A stretch of 64,000 nt of DNA, taken from CALMBW01 sp963779645. GTDB taxonomy: Bacteria; Actinomycetota; CADDZG01; WHSQ01. Below the pieces are notes generated by a model that was not told where the DNA came from, ran no database searches, and saw only the letters and a program-made list of their open reading frames with translations. The DNA lies in contig CAVZYX010000015.1 of assembly GCA_963779645.1 (NCBI GenBank), forward strand, positions 434,001 through 498,000, written 5' to 3'. Both the position numbers and the translations under genes were made by a program. This document shows positions 36,401-46,199 of this stretch, in pieces; positions within the stretch are counted from its first letter, which is position 1, and each line of letters begins with the position of its first letter.

Positions 36401-38271
36401 ATGAAAAGATCATCCGCCCTCCTCCCCTTCTGTCTTCTATGCCTGAGCACCGCCGCCCAGCAGCTCCAGCAAACACCGAACCAAGCGCTCCCTCCAAACA
36501 AACCCGCTCCTATCACCCAAAGCATCACCGTCACCACCACCCTCGAGCCCCTCCCTCTCGCCGAGAGCGACCGCTCCGTCAACCTCATCTCCCCCCGCGA
36601 TCAGCCTCTCGTCTCAAACTCCGTAGTCGACCTCCTCCGCCAAGACTCCTCCCTCAACCTCCAAGCCCGCGCCGCCAACGGTGTTCAGGCCGACCTCTCC
36701 CTCCGCGGCACCACCTTCGAGCAGTCCCTCATCCTCCTCAACGGCCTCCGCATCAACGACCCCGAGACCGGCCACCTCAACCTCGACATCCCCATCCCCC
36801 TCGACGCCGTCACCCGCATCGACATCCTCCACGGCTCCGGCTCCACCTTCTACGGCTCCGACGCCATCGGCGGCGCCGTCAACCTCCTCACACAGCCCCC
36901 GCCCTCCGGCCTCACTGTCGCCGGCAGCGCTGGCGGCGGCAGCTACGCCTCCATCGAGCAGCACCTCCGCGCCTCCTACACCAGCGGCCCCATCGCCACC
37001 AGCTCACCGGCAGCCGCGACACCTCCGACGGCTTCATCCCCGACCGCAACTACTCCAGCAACGCCCTCGCCTCCGAAACCTGGCTCACCCTCAAACCCGG
37101 CACCACCGACATCCTCCTCGCCACCAGCGACCGCCCCTACGGCGCCAACCTCTTCTACGGCCCCTACGACTCCTGGGAGCGCACCAAAGGCTGGTTCGCC
37201 AGCATCCAGCAGCAGCTCGGCCAACGCACCGCCGCCAGCTTCGGCTACCGCCGCCATACCGACCTCTTCGTCCTCTTCGCCGACCAGCCCGCAGATCTAC
37301 GAAAACAACCACATCACCACCAGCTACGAAGCTGCCCTTCGCCGCGCCGACACCCTCACCCCCAACACCACCCTCTCCTACGGCCTCGAAGCCGACGGCG
37401 ACTCCATCCACTCCAACTCCCTCGGCCAACACGCCCGCAACCAGGGCGCAGGCTATGCCAACCTCAGCCTACCCGCACTCGGCCGCTTCTCCCTCTCCCT
37501 CGGAGCCCGCGACGAAATCCTCTCCAGCAACGGCAACGTCTTCTCCCCCAGCATCGCCGCCGCCTACACCCTCACCCAAACCACACGCCTCCGCGCCTCC
37601 GCAGGCCACGGCTTCCGCCTCCCCACCTACGTTGACCTCTACTACTCCGACCCCACCACCATCGGCAACCCTGCCCTCAAACCCGAGTCCTCCTGGAGCT
37701 ACGAAGCCGGACTCGACTGGACACCCTCAAACGGCCGCCTCACCCTCACCGCCACCGGCTTCCGCCTCCAGCAAAAAAACGCCATCGACTACTCCAAACT
37801 AGCCCTCGCCACCCCAGCCCTCACCTTCGCCGAACCCTAGCAGGCCGTCAACATCCAGAACCTCAACCTCACCGGAGCCGAAACCACCCTCCGCCTCCGC
37901 CTCACCACCACCCAGCAGCTACAGTTCAGCTACACCGCCGCCCACTCCGCGTCTCCACCCGCCAACCTCATCTCCGAGTACGCCTACAACTACGCCGCAC
38001 AAAACGCCATCTTCGCCTGGAACGGTCAGCTCCCCGGCGCAGAAATGCAGGCCGCCAGATCAACGCCCACACCCAGATCAACGTCGTCCAGCGCACCCAG
38101 CACACCGCCTACCCGCTCTGGGACGTCGCTCTCTCCCGCAACACCGGCCGCCTCCGCCCCTACGTGCGCCTGCTCAACCTAAGCAACACCGGCTATCAGG
38201 AGATCCCGCAAGTCCCCCTGCAGGGCCGCACCATCATCGCCGGCACCGAGTTCAACTGGTCACGACGCTAA
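36401..38271 (+). CDS. TonB-dependent receptor, BtuB/vitamin B12-like (frameshifts and one in-frame TAG)
   Basis: The leader MKRSSALLPFCLLCLSTAAQ precedes a plug domain (VSNSVVDLLRQDSSLNLQAR, DLSLRGTTFEQSLILLNGLR, IDILHGSGSTFYGSDAIGGA). The barrel is spread over frames: RDTSDGFIPDRNYSSNALAS, RLRASAGHGFRLPTYVDLYY, LKPESSWSYEAGLDWTPSNG. After TAG 37838-37840 the same frame goes on QAVNIQNLNLTGAETTLRLR, and the protein ends GRTIIAGTEFNWSRR at TAA 38269-38271. The size of about 620 residues fits BtuB-like receptors for cobalamin or other complexes. The TAG and two shifts are probably errors. No upstream TonB box was firmly placed. Confidence 0.8.
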
Positions 38272-38302
38272 CGCCTTCTCAGCCCCGGATCAATTCCAAT
38301 CG

Positions 38303-38800
38303 TCAGAGCCGATGAAACGTATGCCAATGCGATACCTCTTCCACCGCAACCAGAGCAAGCGTGATAAGCGATAGCACAAACTGAACCCGCTCCATCCTCA
38401 TCTTGCGAGGCGTCAAAGGTCTCTGTCGCCACTGTGCAGACGGACGACTCCGCAGACGCCGCACATGCAGCAGCACCGTCAGGTTCAACATCGCCCCCAC
38501 CAGCGCTAACCCCACCATCGGCACTCGAATCCAGTCCGTATGCAATCGATCCCACTGATCACCCGCACCAACAACACTGGCCAGCGCACCCACTCCAATC
38601 AAAAAACGCAGGCCATCCAACGCAACAAAGAAGCTGCACACACTTTGCAATACGGCAAAGAGGAGACTCGACCAGGCAATGACACCCTGAACCTTCCCCG
38701 TTTCGCTCGGGATCACGCGCGACAAAGCGCCTTCAGATTCGCCCTGCTGTGCAGGAGCAGTCGTCATAGAGGAAGCACTCCTTCTCAACAGCCGATTCAT
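38303..38800 (-). CDS. Small integral membrane protein of unknown function
   Basis: The 165-residue protein has about four hydrophobic segments: VIAWSSLLFAVLQSVCSFFV, LRFLIGVGALASVVGAG, VPMVGLALVGAMLNLTVLLH and VQFVLSLITLALVAVEEV. Between segments 3 and 4 is a basic loop VRRLRSRPSAQWRQRPLTPR. The start may be ATG 38767 (MTTAPAQQGE) or 38800. No family is recognised. It follows the receptor gene in the opposite direction, 32 bases away, and is upstream of nothing clearly related. Confidence 0.6.
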   Translation of the reverse strand: MNRLLRRSASSMTTAPAQQGESEGALSRVIPSETGKVQGVIAWSSLLFAVLQSVCSFFVALDGLRFLIGVGALASVVGAGDQWDRLHTDWIRVPMVGLALVGAMLNLTVLLHVRRLRSRPSAQWRQRPLTPRKMRMERVQFVLSLITLALVAVEEVSHWHTFHRL

Positions 38801-38862
38801 GCCTCAACTTGCACGAATCCTTTCTTGCATGCTCTTCAACTACCGTCCTCGTGATGGAACTT

Positions 38863-39334
38863 TTACTTCGCCAGCTCCGCCTTCACAATCTCGCTCACCA
38901 GCTTCCCATCCGCGCGCAGCCCATCGGCCAGAATCCTCTGCTGCACCACCTTCATCACCGCGCCCATCTCCTTCGGCGTCGGCTTCGCACCACCCTCCGA
39001 CATCGTATCGAATCGCTCCCTGCACCACACCGCGAATCACATCCTCCCCCGCAGCCTGCGGCAGATAGCCTTCGATCATCCCGATCTCCGTCTGCTCCTT
39101 CTCCGCCAGCTCCGGCCGCCCACCCTTGGTGAACGATTCCACCGACTCCTTCCGCTGCTTGATCAGCGTCGTCAAGATCTGCGACTCCTCCGCATCCGTC
39201 AGCTTCTCGCGCTTGTCGATCTCTTTATTCTTCAGTGCCGACTTCACCATCCGCAGCGTCGTCAGCTTATGCTCATCCTTCGCCTTCATCGCCACCACAA
39301 TATCCGTCTGAATCTTCTCGCCAATCGTCATCGC
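38863..39334 (-). CDS. GatB/YqeY domain protein (one frameshift)
   Basis: From ATG 39334 the product reads MTIGEKIQTDIVVAMKAKDE, HKLTTLRMVKSALKNKEIDK, DAEESQILTTLIKQRKESVE and GYLPQAAGEDVIRGVVQGAI. After a shift near 39,007 it continues GGAKPTPKEMGAVMKVVQQR, ILADGLRADGKLVSEIVKAE, LAK and stops at 38863-38865. The YqeY family shares the tRNA-binding tail domain of GatB and is thought to touch tRNA-dependent amidation. It is a stand-alone gene. Confidence 0.85.
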
Positions 39335-39417
39335 ATCTCCATCCAATCAATCCCCCATTATAAGTAACGCAATCATCCGCCGAGCAACGCGAGGCCCCCA
39401 GCCTCGGCATCACCGAA

Positions 39418-39480
39418 CAAGGTACACACGCCACGAAGTGGTCGCCCCACGCGTCAGTCGAGGCCCGTCCGGGCAGGACC
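39418..39480. repeat. Dispersed repeat, half copy B
   Basis: This stretch equals the right half of the dispersed palindrome: GGTACACACGCCACGAAGTG, then GTCGCCCCACGCG and GGCCCGTCCGGGCAGGAC. No left arm is found. It lies just ahead of the aminotransferase gene. Confidence 0.75.
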
Positions 39481-39496
39481 CCGCTACAATAAACCC

Positions 39497-40696
39497 ATGA
39501 TCCGCAAAACCCGCCTCTTCACCCCTGGCCCGACGCCCCTGCTTCCCGCCGCCCAGTTCGCCATGGCTGCCGCCGATATCCACCACCGCACTCCCGAGTT
39601 CCGCGCCCTCTACACCCGCGTCCTCTCCCAGCTCAAAGAGTTCGTCGGCACCAAAAACGACGTCATCATCCTCTCCAGCTGCGGCACCGGCGCCATGGAA
39701 GCCTCCGTCTCCAACCTCACCTCACCCGGCGATCGCGTGCTGGTGCTCACCGCCGGCAAGTTCGGCGAGCGCTGGACCGGCCTCACCAAAGCCTTCGGCT
39801 GCCATGTCGACGTCGTCGACGAGCCCTACGGCCAGACCTTCTCCCTCGACGAGGTCAAAGCCGCCCTCAAGCTCGAAACCCGCGCCGTCTTCGTCCAGGC
39901 CACCGAGTCCTCCACCGGCGTCCGCCACGACATCGAAGCCATCGCCAAGCTCCTCAAATCCGAAAACTCCGAAGCTCTGCTCATCGTCGACGGCATCACC
40001 GGCCTCGGCACCACGCACCTCGACATGGACGGCTGGGGCATCGACGTCCTCATCGGCGGCTCGCAGAAGGCCGTCATGATTCCTCCCGGCCTCAGCTATC
40101 TCGCCGTCAGCCCCCGCGCCTGGGACCGCATGGAGGCCACCTACAATCCGCGCTACTACTTCGACCTCCGCAAGGAGCGCAAGAACGCCGCCAAGGGCGA
40201 AACCGCCTACACGCCTCCGTCGCACTGATCGCCGCTCTGGGCGCGTCGCTCAACTACATCGCCGCCCAGGCCGCCACACCCGAGAAACCCGAAGGCAATC
40301 TCGCCGAAGGCCGCAAGAAGCTCGTCGACAACGCCGAAACCTGCGCCGCCATGACCCGCGCCGCAGCCACCGCGATGGGCTTCAAGCTCTTCGCCCCCGA
40401 AGGCTACGAAGCCGCCGCCGCCACCGCCATCGTGCCCCCGAGGGCACCGACTCCGGCACCATCGTCAAGGGGCTCAAGTCGCAGTTCGCCGCCATCGTCA
40501 CCGACGGCCAGGGCGAGATGAAGGGGCAGCTCTTCCGCATCGCCCATATCGGCTTCTTCGACTACATGGACACCATCGCGATCATCGGCGCCCTCGAACA
40601 AGTCATCCACAAAACCAAGATCCCCACTCCCCAACTTCGACCTTCGGCAAAGGCCTCATCGCCGCCCAAAACTTCTTCGCCGACCACGCCAAATGA
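39497..40696 (+). CDS. Class V aminotransferase (serine/alanine-glyoxylate type), frameshifted
   Basis: The product starts MIRKTRLFTPGPTPLLPAAQ and has HHRTPEFRALYTRVLSQLKE, ILSSCGTGAMEASVSNLTSP, QATESSTGVRHDIEAIAKLL, LLIVDGITGLGTTHLDMDGW and the PLP lysine in VLIGGSQKAVMIPPGLSYLA. After shifts at about 40,225 and 40,437 it continues LIAALGASLNYIAAQAATPE, KGLKSQFAAIVTDGQGEMKG, LFRIAHIGFFDYMDTIAIIG and ends near FFADHAK at 40696. This subgroup makes serine or glycine from phospho-free keto acids. serA lies 5.5 kb downstream on the same strand, consistent with serine synthesis. Confidence 0.85.
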
Positions 40697-40973
40697 CATC
40701 TCGCGCGCCCCAACACTCCTCGCGCGAACGGTGGGCGCGCGCGAAATGATCTGACGACTCGCCCTGCACCCGCCAGACCAAAACCACCCAACCTTCTCTC
40801 CTCTTCACTCGCTCAACGGAATGATACCGAACCTTCGATGACCGGCCTTACCAGTCGGCAAATACCGCCATATGGACACAATTTGATTGAATCGTGAATC
40901 TGACGCGATAATTGCCGGGGACACTGTCCACTAGTTGAGGACGACTCGGAGTCCGACTGCCATAAATTCAACC

Positions 40974-42121
40974 CTACTGCACTGCCGGCACCTCAATCCG
41001 TAGAATCTGCCCCGGCGTTCCCTGCGGCGCATTGCCAAGGTTCGACACATACAGCCGTCCGATCCGGTCCGAAGGTCATGCCCGTCGGCACCGCAAGCCC
41101 CGTTACCACGTCCTGAATCGCGCCCGAGCGCGTCACCCGTACAACCTTGCCCGCCCCCGGCGTCGGATATCCTGGAGCATCCGAGAAGCTCCAGCACATA
41201 TAGCAACCCATCCGGCCCAACCTTCATCGAAACGATCGTCGTAAAGCCCAGCCTTCGAGCTCACTACTATTCCAATGTAAAAAGCCAGTCAAACCGGCCG
41301 CAGCGAATCCCGGCAGCGGATTCTGAATCAAACACGCCCTTCTCAACCGTCATGATCTTGGCCCACTGAGGATCGATCGGAAATAGATTCAGATTGCCGA
41401 CGTACAGCACACCCTGCTCTTCCACCAGCGAAGTCGGCACGATATGCCCCTGCGAGCGCCGAGACATCAACTACCTGACTTGCACCTGGCCCCACGGAGT
41501 CACGGAGAACACCTGTCCATGGTTCGGTTCCACCGTGATCAGGCGGCCATGAGCGCTGATGAGCCCGTACCATGTCCCATCCGGCTCATAGTCATCACTA
41601 CTCGTGTACTTCGCCGGAAACTCAACCAGCGCATGACTCATATTCGCGACAGACTTCCAGCTCCCATCCTTCGGATTCACCTGAAGCAACTCATTCGGAA
41701 ATCCCGGGTTCCCGTGCGAGCATCCTCCTCCCGCCAGTACTGCATAAAGATCTCCATCCTGAAACGCCACATCCGCAACCCCCAGCACATCGCCTTGGGC
41801 ATCCACCGCCGAGGGAAGGTCCGCTGCTAAGGGTCGTTCCTGGTTCCGCTCGTATCGACCTTCGAGATCCGCGCCGTCGGTCCCCCCTGTATAAGGTCCG
41901 ATCGTCAGGCACCTTCACGCAGGCCGTTATCCGTCCCGCCCAGCCCAGCCTCCGCGACGTAAAGAGTGCCATCGCGCCCAAAGGCCAATCCCCGCGGCCC
42001 TTCCAGCCCCGAGGCATACACTGTTGCGATAGCCGGCAGTTGCGCCAGCATCGGAAATCCCCACGCGCCGCCTACAACAACAGCAGCGCACAATAACGAA
42101 CAGAATCTAACTCGCGTTCAT
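40974..42121 (-). CDS. ScyD/ScyE-like exported beta-propeller protein, heavily frameshifted
   Basis: Fragments in changing frames give one propeller protein: leader and start LPAIATVYASGLEGPRGLAF, GRDGTLYVAEAGLGGTDN; then VAFQDGDLYAVLAGGGCSHG, NPGFPNELLQVNPKDGSWKS, FPAKYTSSDDYEPDGTWYGL, ISAHGRLITVEPNHGQVFSV; then GHIVPTSLVEEQGVLYVGNL and GLAVPTGMTFGPDRTA; end LRIEVPAVQ at 40974. The pattern is that of the ScyD/ScyE family. Members are named after scytonemin cluster proteins but are widespread, and the role here is unknown. At least five shifts are needed. Confidence 0.65.
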
Positions 42122-42142
42122 GACAAATCTCCTGGATTGAAA

Positions 42143-42338
42143 TCACAGATAGGAAACCCGCCGCCAGGCCAGCTTTCGAGCCTCACGGTTATTCAGCGTC
42201 AAAAAGTAAGGGCCGGCGAAAGGTGCGTAATGCCACGCCCTGGCATCTGCGCTCTAAGACCAGAACCTCGAATGATCCGGTCTGTAGACGTCCGCCTCTC
42301 AGCGGCACAATCGTATACCCCGGGCATTCTTTTGTCAT
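42143..42338 (-). CDS. Possible small protein (one frameshift)
   Basis: From ATG 42338 one frame reads MTKECPGYTIVPLRGGRLQT, GSFEVLVL, and after a shift near 42,255 another gives SADARAWHYAPFAGPYFLTL, NNREARKLAWRRVSYL and stops at 42143-42145. The second half looks like real protein. No family is recognised. It may be a remnant. Confidence 0.3.
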
Positions 42339-42407
42339 TATGTGCTGCCGACCCATCCGCCCCGACCCGGTATAGTTAGGCTTCGAGCTAAAAACCACCC
42401 GCAACTC

Positions 42408-42505
42408 GATGAAACGCTCCCGCCAAGTCGCCGCACCGCTTCTAGCCGCCGCAGACATGGCGCTCCTCACGGCCTGTTGCAAACTCGAGATCCAGCGCTG
42501 CGTCG
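42408..42505 (+). pseudogene. Truncated duplicate of the 5' end of the YgiB-like lipoprotein gene
   Basis: This stretch is nearly identical to 44053-44150, the beginning of the intact lipoprotein gene: both start GATGAAACGCTCCCGCCA and go on through the leader (MKRSRQVAAPLLA.. and ..MALLT.C) to CAGCGCTGCGTCGA. After that the two differ. The copy has lost its lipobox-Gly (LLTACCK) and its body. Together with the intact copy it brackets the DUF3863 gene. Confidence 0.8.
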
Positions 42506-42616
42506 AACCTTCTTCGCCGAACACGCCAAATAACCAGCAACACCACAAAACTTGTGCCCACGTCCTGACTCTCGGACGCGGGTTTTCAGCAGCCATGGAA
42601 GACAGAAAATCTAAAT

Positions 42617-43985
42617 ATGGCAAAAGACGACGTTTATAGCAGACGAGAGTTTCTGATCGGTGCCGCCGCCGCGGTCTCGGGCGTGCTCACGGCGCACAGC
42701 GCGATGGCGTTTGCGCCAACCCCCTCGCCTTTACGCGGACGGTTCCTGACCCATGTCTCCGTCGTGCGCGTAAACCAGATCGAGGTGACCCCGACCCGTT
42801 CCATCGGAGAAGACGAAGCTCCGGACAACAGCCCCGCCCATATTCGTTCGCGTCGAGAAGCCTTCGCCCGAGGCTGCCCGACCGGCCGAATGACATGGGC
42901 GATAAGCTGGCTCGCCTTGAACGACAACCGGCAGGAGTACAAAGACGCACGCCGTCTTCTCGCCTCCTACCACGACAAGTATGGTGACGAGATCACCTTC
43001 ATTCCCGGCGGCTACTTCGCGCCCATGTACAACACGCGGGCAGCCAACCGCGAGACGATTCACAAGGCGTTGGGCCATGATCTCCAACATGGTCGGCGGA
43101 GGATATCGTCCGCAGTGCATCGTAGCGGGCTTCCTGGACGCGGAGAACCAGAGATACCTGGCCACGGAAGAGGGCATTCATGTCTGCCAGGGGCAGATCT
43201 GGAGCCAGCACGGCATCGACCACGGCGACGGCGATGGCGGCATCTGCTATCCGTACTACCCAAGCCGCGAGCACTATCTGAAACCGGCCCAGGGAGCGGC
43301 CGACTTCATCGACTGCGTCTGCCTCGATGGCTGGACCTGTGACTTTCTAACCGCACGGCGGGAGGGCTTCGAGGGCGGCTATAACAGTCGGCTGGGCGTG
43401 GGTCCAATCGAAGCTGTAGGAAATCTGGGAACTGCAGCGGGCCGTAGGGAGATGCTGGACACCACCGCGGTGCACTTCGACCGAGGCCACGCTCTGAATG
43501 GATTTGGCTGGGTTACGGCGATCTGGGAGGTCTCCATTGGGCACGACGAGGACCTGACCTACTGGCTGCAGGCCGTCAGGGACAGATGGCCCGACACCAG
43601 CGTGTTGACCGAGGGTGAGTTCGGCCTGAAGTGGCGAGAGCACACGCCGAGCAATGCCTCGTTGAACTATCAGTTCGATGCTCGAGGAACCGGCGCGCCG
43701 GGGTCAGAAAAAGAGTTGGAGATCGAGTGGTACATGAATCGCGAGTTTCGTTTGGCGCTGCTGCGGAACTGGGCGAAGAACGACGCACCAATGGTCATTG
43801 ACTTCACACGCTACGACTTGCCCGTTCACGAGCCGCAGAACTTGCAGCGAGAGTGGAGCCTGATGAATGTGCTGAATCAGAAAGGCACGCGGCCGCAGGA
43901 TAAACCCCAGCGGCTGGGACAGTTGACAGCGGAGGATCAGCAACGGATATTTGCGCGATATCCGGAGCTGAAGAAGCTGAAATAA
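42617..43985 (+). CDS. DUF3863-type exported protein with Tat leader (one frameshift)
   Basis: The N-terminus MAKDDVYSRREFLIGAAAAV has a Tat-like RREFLIG and a hydrophobic stretch. The body reads ISWLALNDNRQEYKDARRLL, YGDEITFIPGGYFAPMYNTR, and after a shift near 43,073 GGGYRPQCIVAGFLDAENQR, GDGDGGICYPYYPSREHYLK, FIDCVCLDGWTCDFLTARRE, DLTYWLQAVRDRWPDTSVLT. The tail ends AEDQQRIFARYPELKKLK. The layout matches DUF3863/DUF3864 proteins, which look like polysaccharide-acting enzymes but are not characterised. The many acidic and aromatic positions (DHGDGDGG) may bind metal or sugar. Confidence 0.7.
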
Positions 43986-44053
43986 ACAGCAACACCTTTG
44001 GCCGCGGAATCCGACACCCACCCGTCCAGCCCTTGATACTCTTGTGCAGCCCG

Positions 44054-44468
44054 ATGAAACGCTCCCGCCAGGTCGCCGCACCGCTTCTAGCCACCGCAGC
44101 CATGGCGCTCCTCACCGGCTGTCGCAAACCCGAGATGCAGCGCTGCGTCGACGAGAACAACCACGTCGTAGACGACAAGCTTCTGCGCCAACCTCCCGCC
44201 TGATCAACAAGGCCTCCAGCAGCAACGCCCCGACGGCCACGGTGGCTTCCTCCCCATCCTCATCCCCTACCGCTACTACTACGGCGGCTGGGGAGGCTAC
44301 GGCCTCGGCAGCGTAGTCGGCGGAGGAGGCTACGCCCCTGTCGCCGGTCGCAGCTACGCCAACCGCTCCGGCATCACCATCCGAGGAGGATTCGGCCGCA
44401 GCTTCTCCGAGGGCGGAAGCCACAGCAGCGGCGAAGGCGGAGCCCACGGCGGCAGCGCGGGCGAATAA
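44054..44468 (+). CDS. YgiB-like (DUF1190-type) lipoprotein (one frameshift)
   Basis: The leader MKRSRQVAAPLLATAAMALL, TGCRKPEMQRCVDENNHVVD has a lipobox (LTGC). After a shift near 44,184 the body is Gln- and then Gly/Tyr-rich: GLQQQRPDGHGGFLPILIPY, RYYYGGWGGYGLGSVVGGGG and SGITIRGGFGRSFSEGGSHS. The GGFG block resembles the C-terminal part of YgiB/YjfM. The next gene is a YgiC-like enzyme 32 bases on, as in enteric ygiBC and yjfMC. The similarity alone is weak; the neighbour makes it convincing. Confidence 0.65.
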
Positions 44469-44500
44469 CCGCAGCTACGAATCATCGACCCAGGAGACCC

Positions 44501-45667
44501 ATGCAACGCATCACCCTAACCCCCCGCGACAACTGGCAGCAAAAAGTCGAGTCCGTCGGCCTCACCTTCCACACCCTCGAAAACGGCACCCCCTACTGGG
44601 AGGAGTCCGCCGCCTACAGCTTCACCGCCGCCGAAATCGACACCCTCGAAGCCGCCGGCAACACCCTCCAGGAGATGTGCCTCGCCGCCGCCCAGCACAT
44701 CATCGACCAGAAGCGTTACGCCGAACTCGACATCCCCGCCTTCGCTATCGAAGCGATCGAGTGGGCCTGGAACAACGAGCCGCCCGCGCTCTACGGCCGC
44801 TTCGACCTGAGCTGGGCCGGCGCACAATCCGGCCACGCCCCCAAGCTCCTCGAGTACAACGCCGACACCCCCACCTCTCTCCTCGAAGCCGCAGTCGTCC
44901 AATGGCACTGGCTCAAAGACATGCCCTCATCTCTTGTCTCCGCGAAGCCCGATCAGTTCAACTCCATCCACGAGAAGCTCATCGCCAAGTGGCAGGACAT
45001 CGACCCCTACCTCTCCAAACCCATCTACTTCGCCGCACTCGACAACCCCGAAGACCAACTCACCGTCACCTACCTCCGCGACACCGCCCAGCAGGCCGGC
45101 CTCGAGACCCTGCAGATGTTCATGAACGAGATCGGCTGGAACGACGAGCAACAACTCTTCCTCGATCCCGACGAACAGCCCATGTTCTCCATCTTCAAGC
45201 TCTACCCCTGGGAAGCCATGCTGCAGGAAGAGTTCGCCCCGCACGCCATCGACACCTACCCCAGCACTCGCTGGATCGAGCCCATCTGGAAGATGCTCCT
45301 CTCCAACAAGGGCATCCTTCCCATCCTCTGGCAGCTCTACCCCAACCACGAACTCCTCCTCGAGTCCCACTTCGCCGACGACCGCAACGCCGCCCAACTA
45401 CGCAACTACGTCCGCAAGCCGCTCATGTCTCGCGAAGGCGCCAACATTACCCTTGTTCGCGAAGGCACAAACATCGCCACCACGCCCGGCCCCTACAACG
45501 GCAAACAGATCATCCAGGCTCTCGCCCCTGACGCCGTCTTCGACCATCGCCACACCGTCCTCGGCCTATGGATGATCGACCAGGACTGCTGCGGCCTCGG
45601 CGTCCGCGAATCCTTCAACCCCATTACCGACAACCTGAGCTCTTTCGTGCCGCACTTTTTTCTTTGA
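44501..45667 (+). CDS. Glutathionylspermidine-synthase-family ATP-grasp ligase (YgiC-like)
   Basis: The 388-residue protein is intact. It has RITLTPRDNWQQKVESVGLT and PYWEESAAYSFTAAEIDTLE at the start. PALYGRFDLSWAGAQSGHAP, KLLEYNADTPTSLLEAAVVQ gives the ATP-grasp core, and KPLMSREGANITLVREGTNI the metal/ATP loop. The end VLGLWMIDQDCCGLGVRESF is the usual C-terminal block. The family ligates an amine to a peptide carboxylate; YgiC itself has no proven substrate. It follows a YgiB-like lipoprotein gene and is likely co-transcribed. A full repeat copy begins seven bases after the stop. Confidence 0.85.
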   Translation: MQRITLTPRDNWQQKVESVGLTFHTLENGTPYWEESAAYSFTAAEIDTLEAAGNTLQEMCLAAAQHIIDQKRYAELDIPAFAIEAIEWAWNNEPPALYGRFDLSWAGAQSGHAPKLLEYNADTPTSLLEAAVVQWHWLKDMPSSLVSAKPDQFNSIHEKLIAKWQDIDPYLSKPIYFAALDNPEDQLTVTYLRDTAQQAGLETLQMFMNEIGWNDEQQLFLDPDEQPMFSIFKLYPWEAMLQEEFAPHAIDTYPSTRWIEPIWKMLLSNKGILPILWQLYPNHELLLESHFADDRNAAQLRNYVRKPLMSREGANITLVREGTNIATTPGPYNGKQIIQALAPDAVFDHRHTVLGLWMIDQDCCGLGVRESFNPITDNLSSFVPHFFL

Positions 45668-45674
45668 AGATGAT

Positions 45675-45866
45675 GTCCTGCCGGACAGGCCTCCTGCGCG
45701 GAGGGCGGCCACTTCGTGGCGCGTATACCGGTCTAGGCAGAACCATCTGCAACGGTCCTCCCGTTGGTCGGCATCAGCCTAAGCCCGACCAACGGGAGGA
45801 CCATGCGAAGCTTCAAAAAGGCGTGCGAACGCCCGCCCCACGCGCAGTGGGCCCGTCCGGCAGGAC
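45675..45866. repeat. Palindromic dispersed repeat, full copy C
   Basis: This 192-bp copy has outer inverted arms of about 30 bases (GTCCTGCCGGACAGGCC at left; the reverse of the right end reads GTCCTGCCGGACGGGCC). It also has a perfect inner 18-bp inverted repeat: GGTCCTCCCGTTGGTCGG (45754-45771) and CCGACCAACGGGAGGACC (45785-45802). It is directly behind the YgiC-like gene. Confidence 0.85.
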
Positions 45867-46010
45867 AAGCAGTGACATCAGCAATAAAATCGTGTCAAGC
45901 CCCCATTCCTCCTAAACCCAGATCAACCAACCACATAAACGTGACGCATTAGTTTCATCCAATCCCGTAAAATAGAAGCTAGTACCAAAAACAGCAGTGC
46001 AGACCGCGCC

Positions 46011-46155
46011 GAACGGTCCCAAAGTTCGTAAACCGTTCGATAAGACGAATTTAGCCGTAACTCATTTAGATGGAGGATTTTAGCGTCCACCGCTTTCGCT
46101 ATCTAAATGGAAACAGACAACTTGAGAGCACGATCGGGGGGAGGGGGTACCCCTC
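46011..46155 (+). promoter_or_regulatory. Structured leader upstream of serA
   Basis: Three inverted repeats precede serA: GAACGGT/ACCGTTC (46011-46017, 46032-46038), CATTTAGAT/ATCTAAATG (46063-46071, 46101-46109) and GAGGGGGTACCCCTC (46141-46155). The region is also AT-richer than its neighbours. It could be a cis-regulatory leader; no known riboswitch is recognised. Confidence 0.4.
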
Positions 46156-46199
46156 CTGCGCCAGCCGCACTCAACCGAAATCGAACGCAGAGGTCAACC

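Noticed and set aside
36439..37635. A 398-residue Arg/Pro/His-rich frame inside the TonB receptor gene
   Set aside because: It is an alternative frame of the GC-rich receptor gene; only a short middle segment of it is used after a frameshift.
37838..37840. In-frame TAG in the TonB receptor as a possible recoded stop
   Set aside because: The gene has other frame errors close by and no sign of pyrrolysine or readthrough signals, so a base error is simpler.
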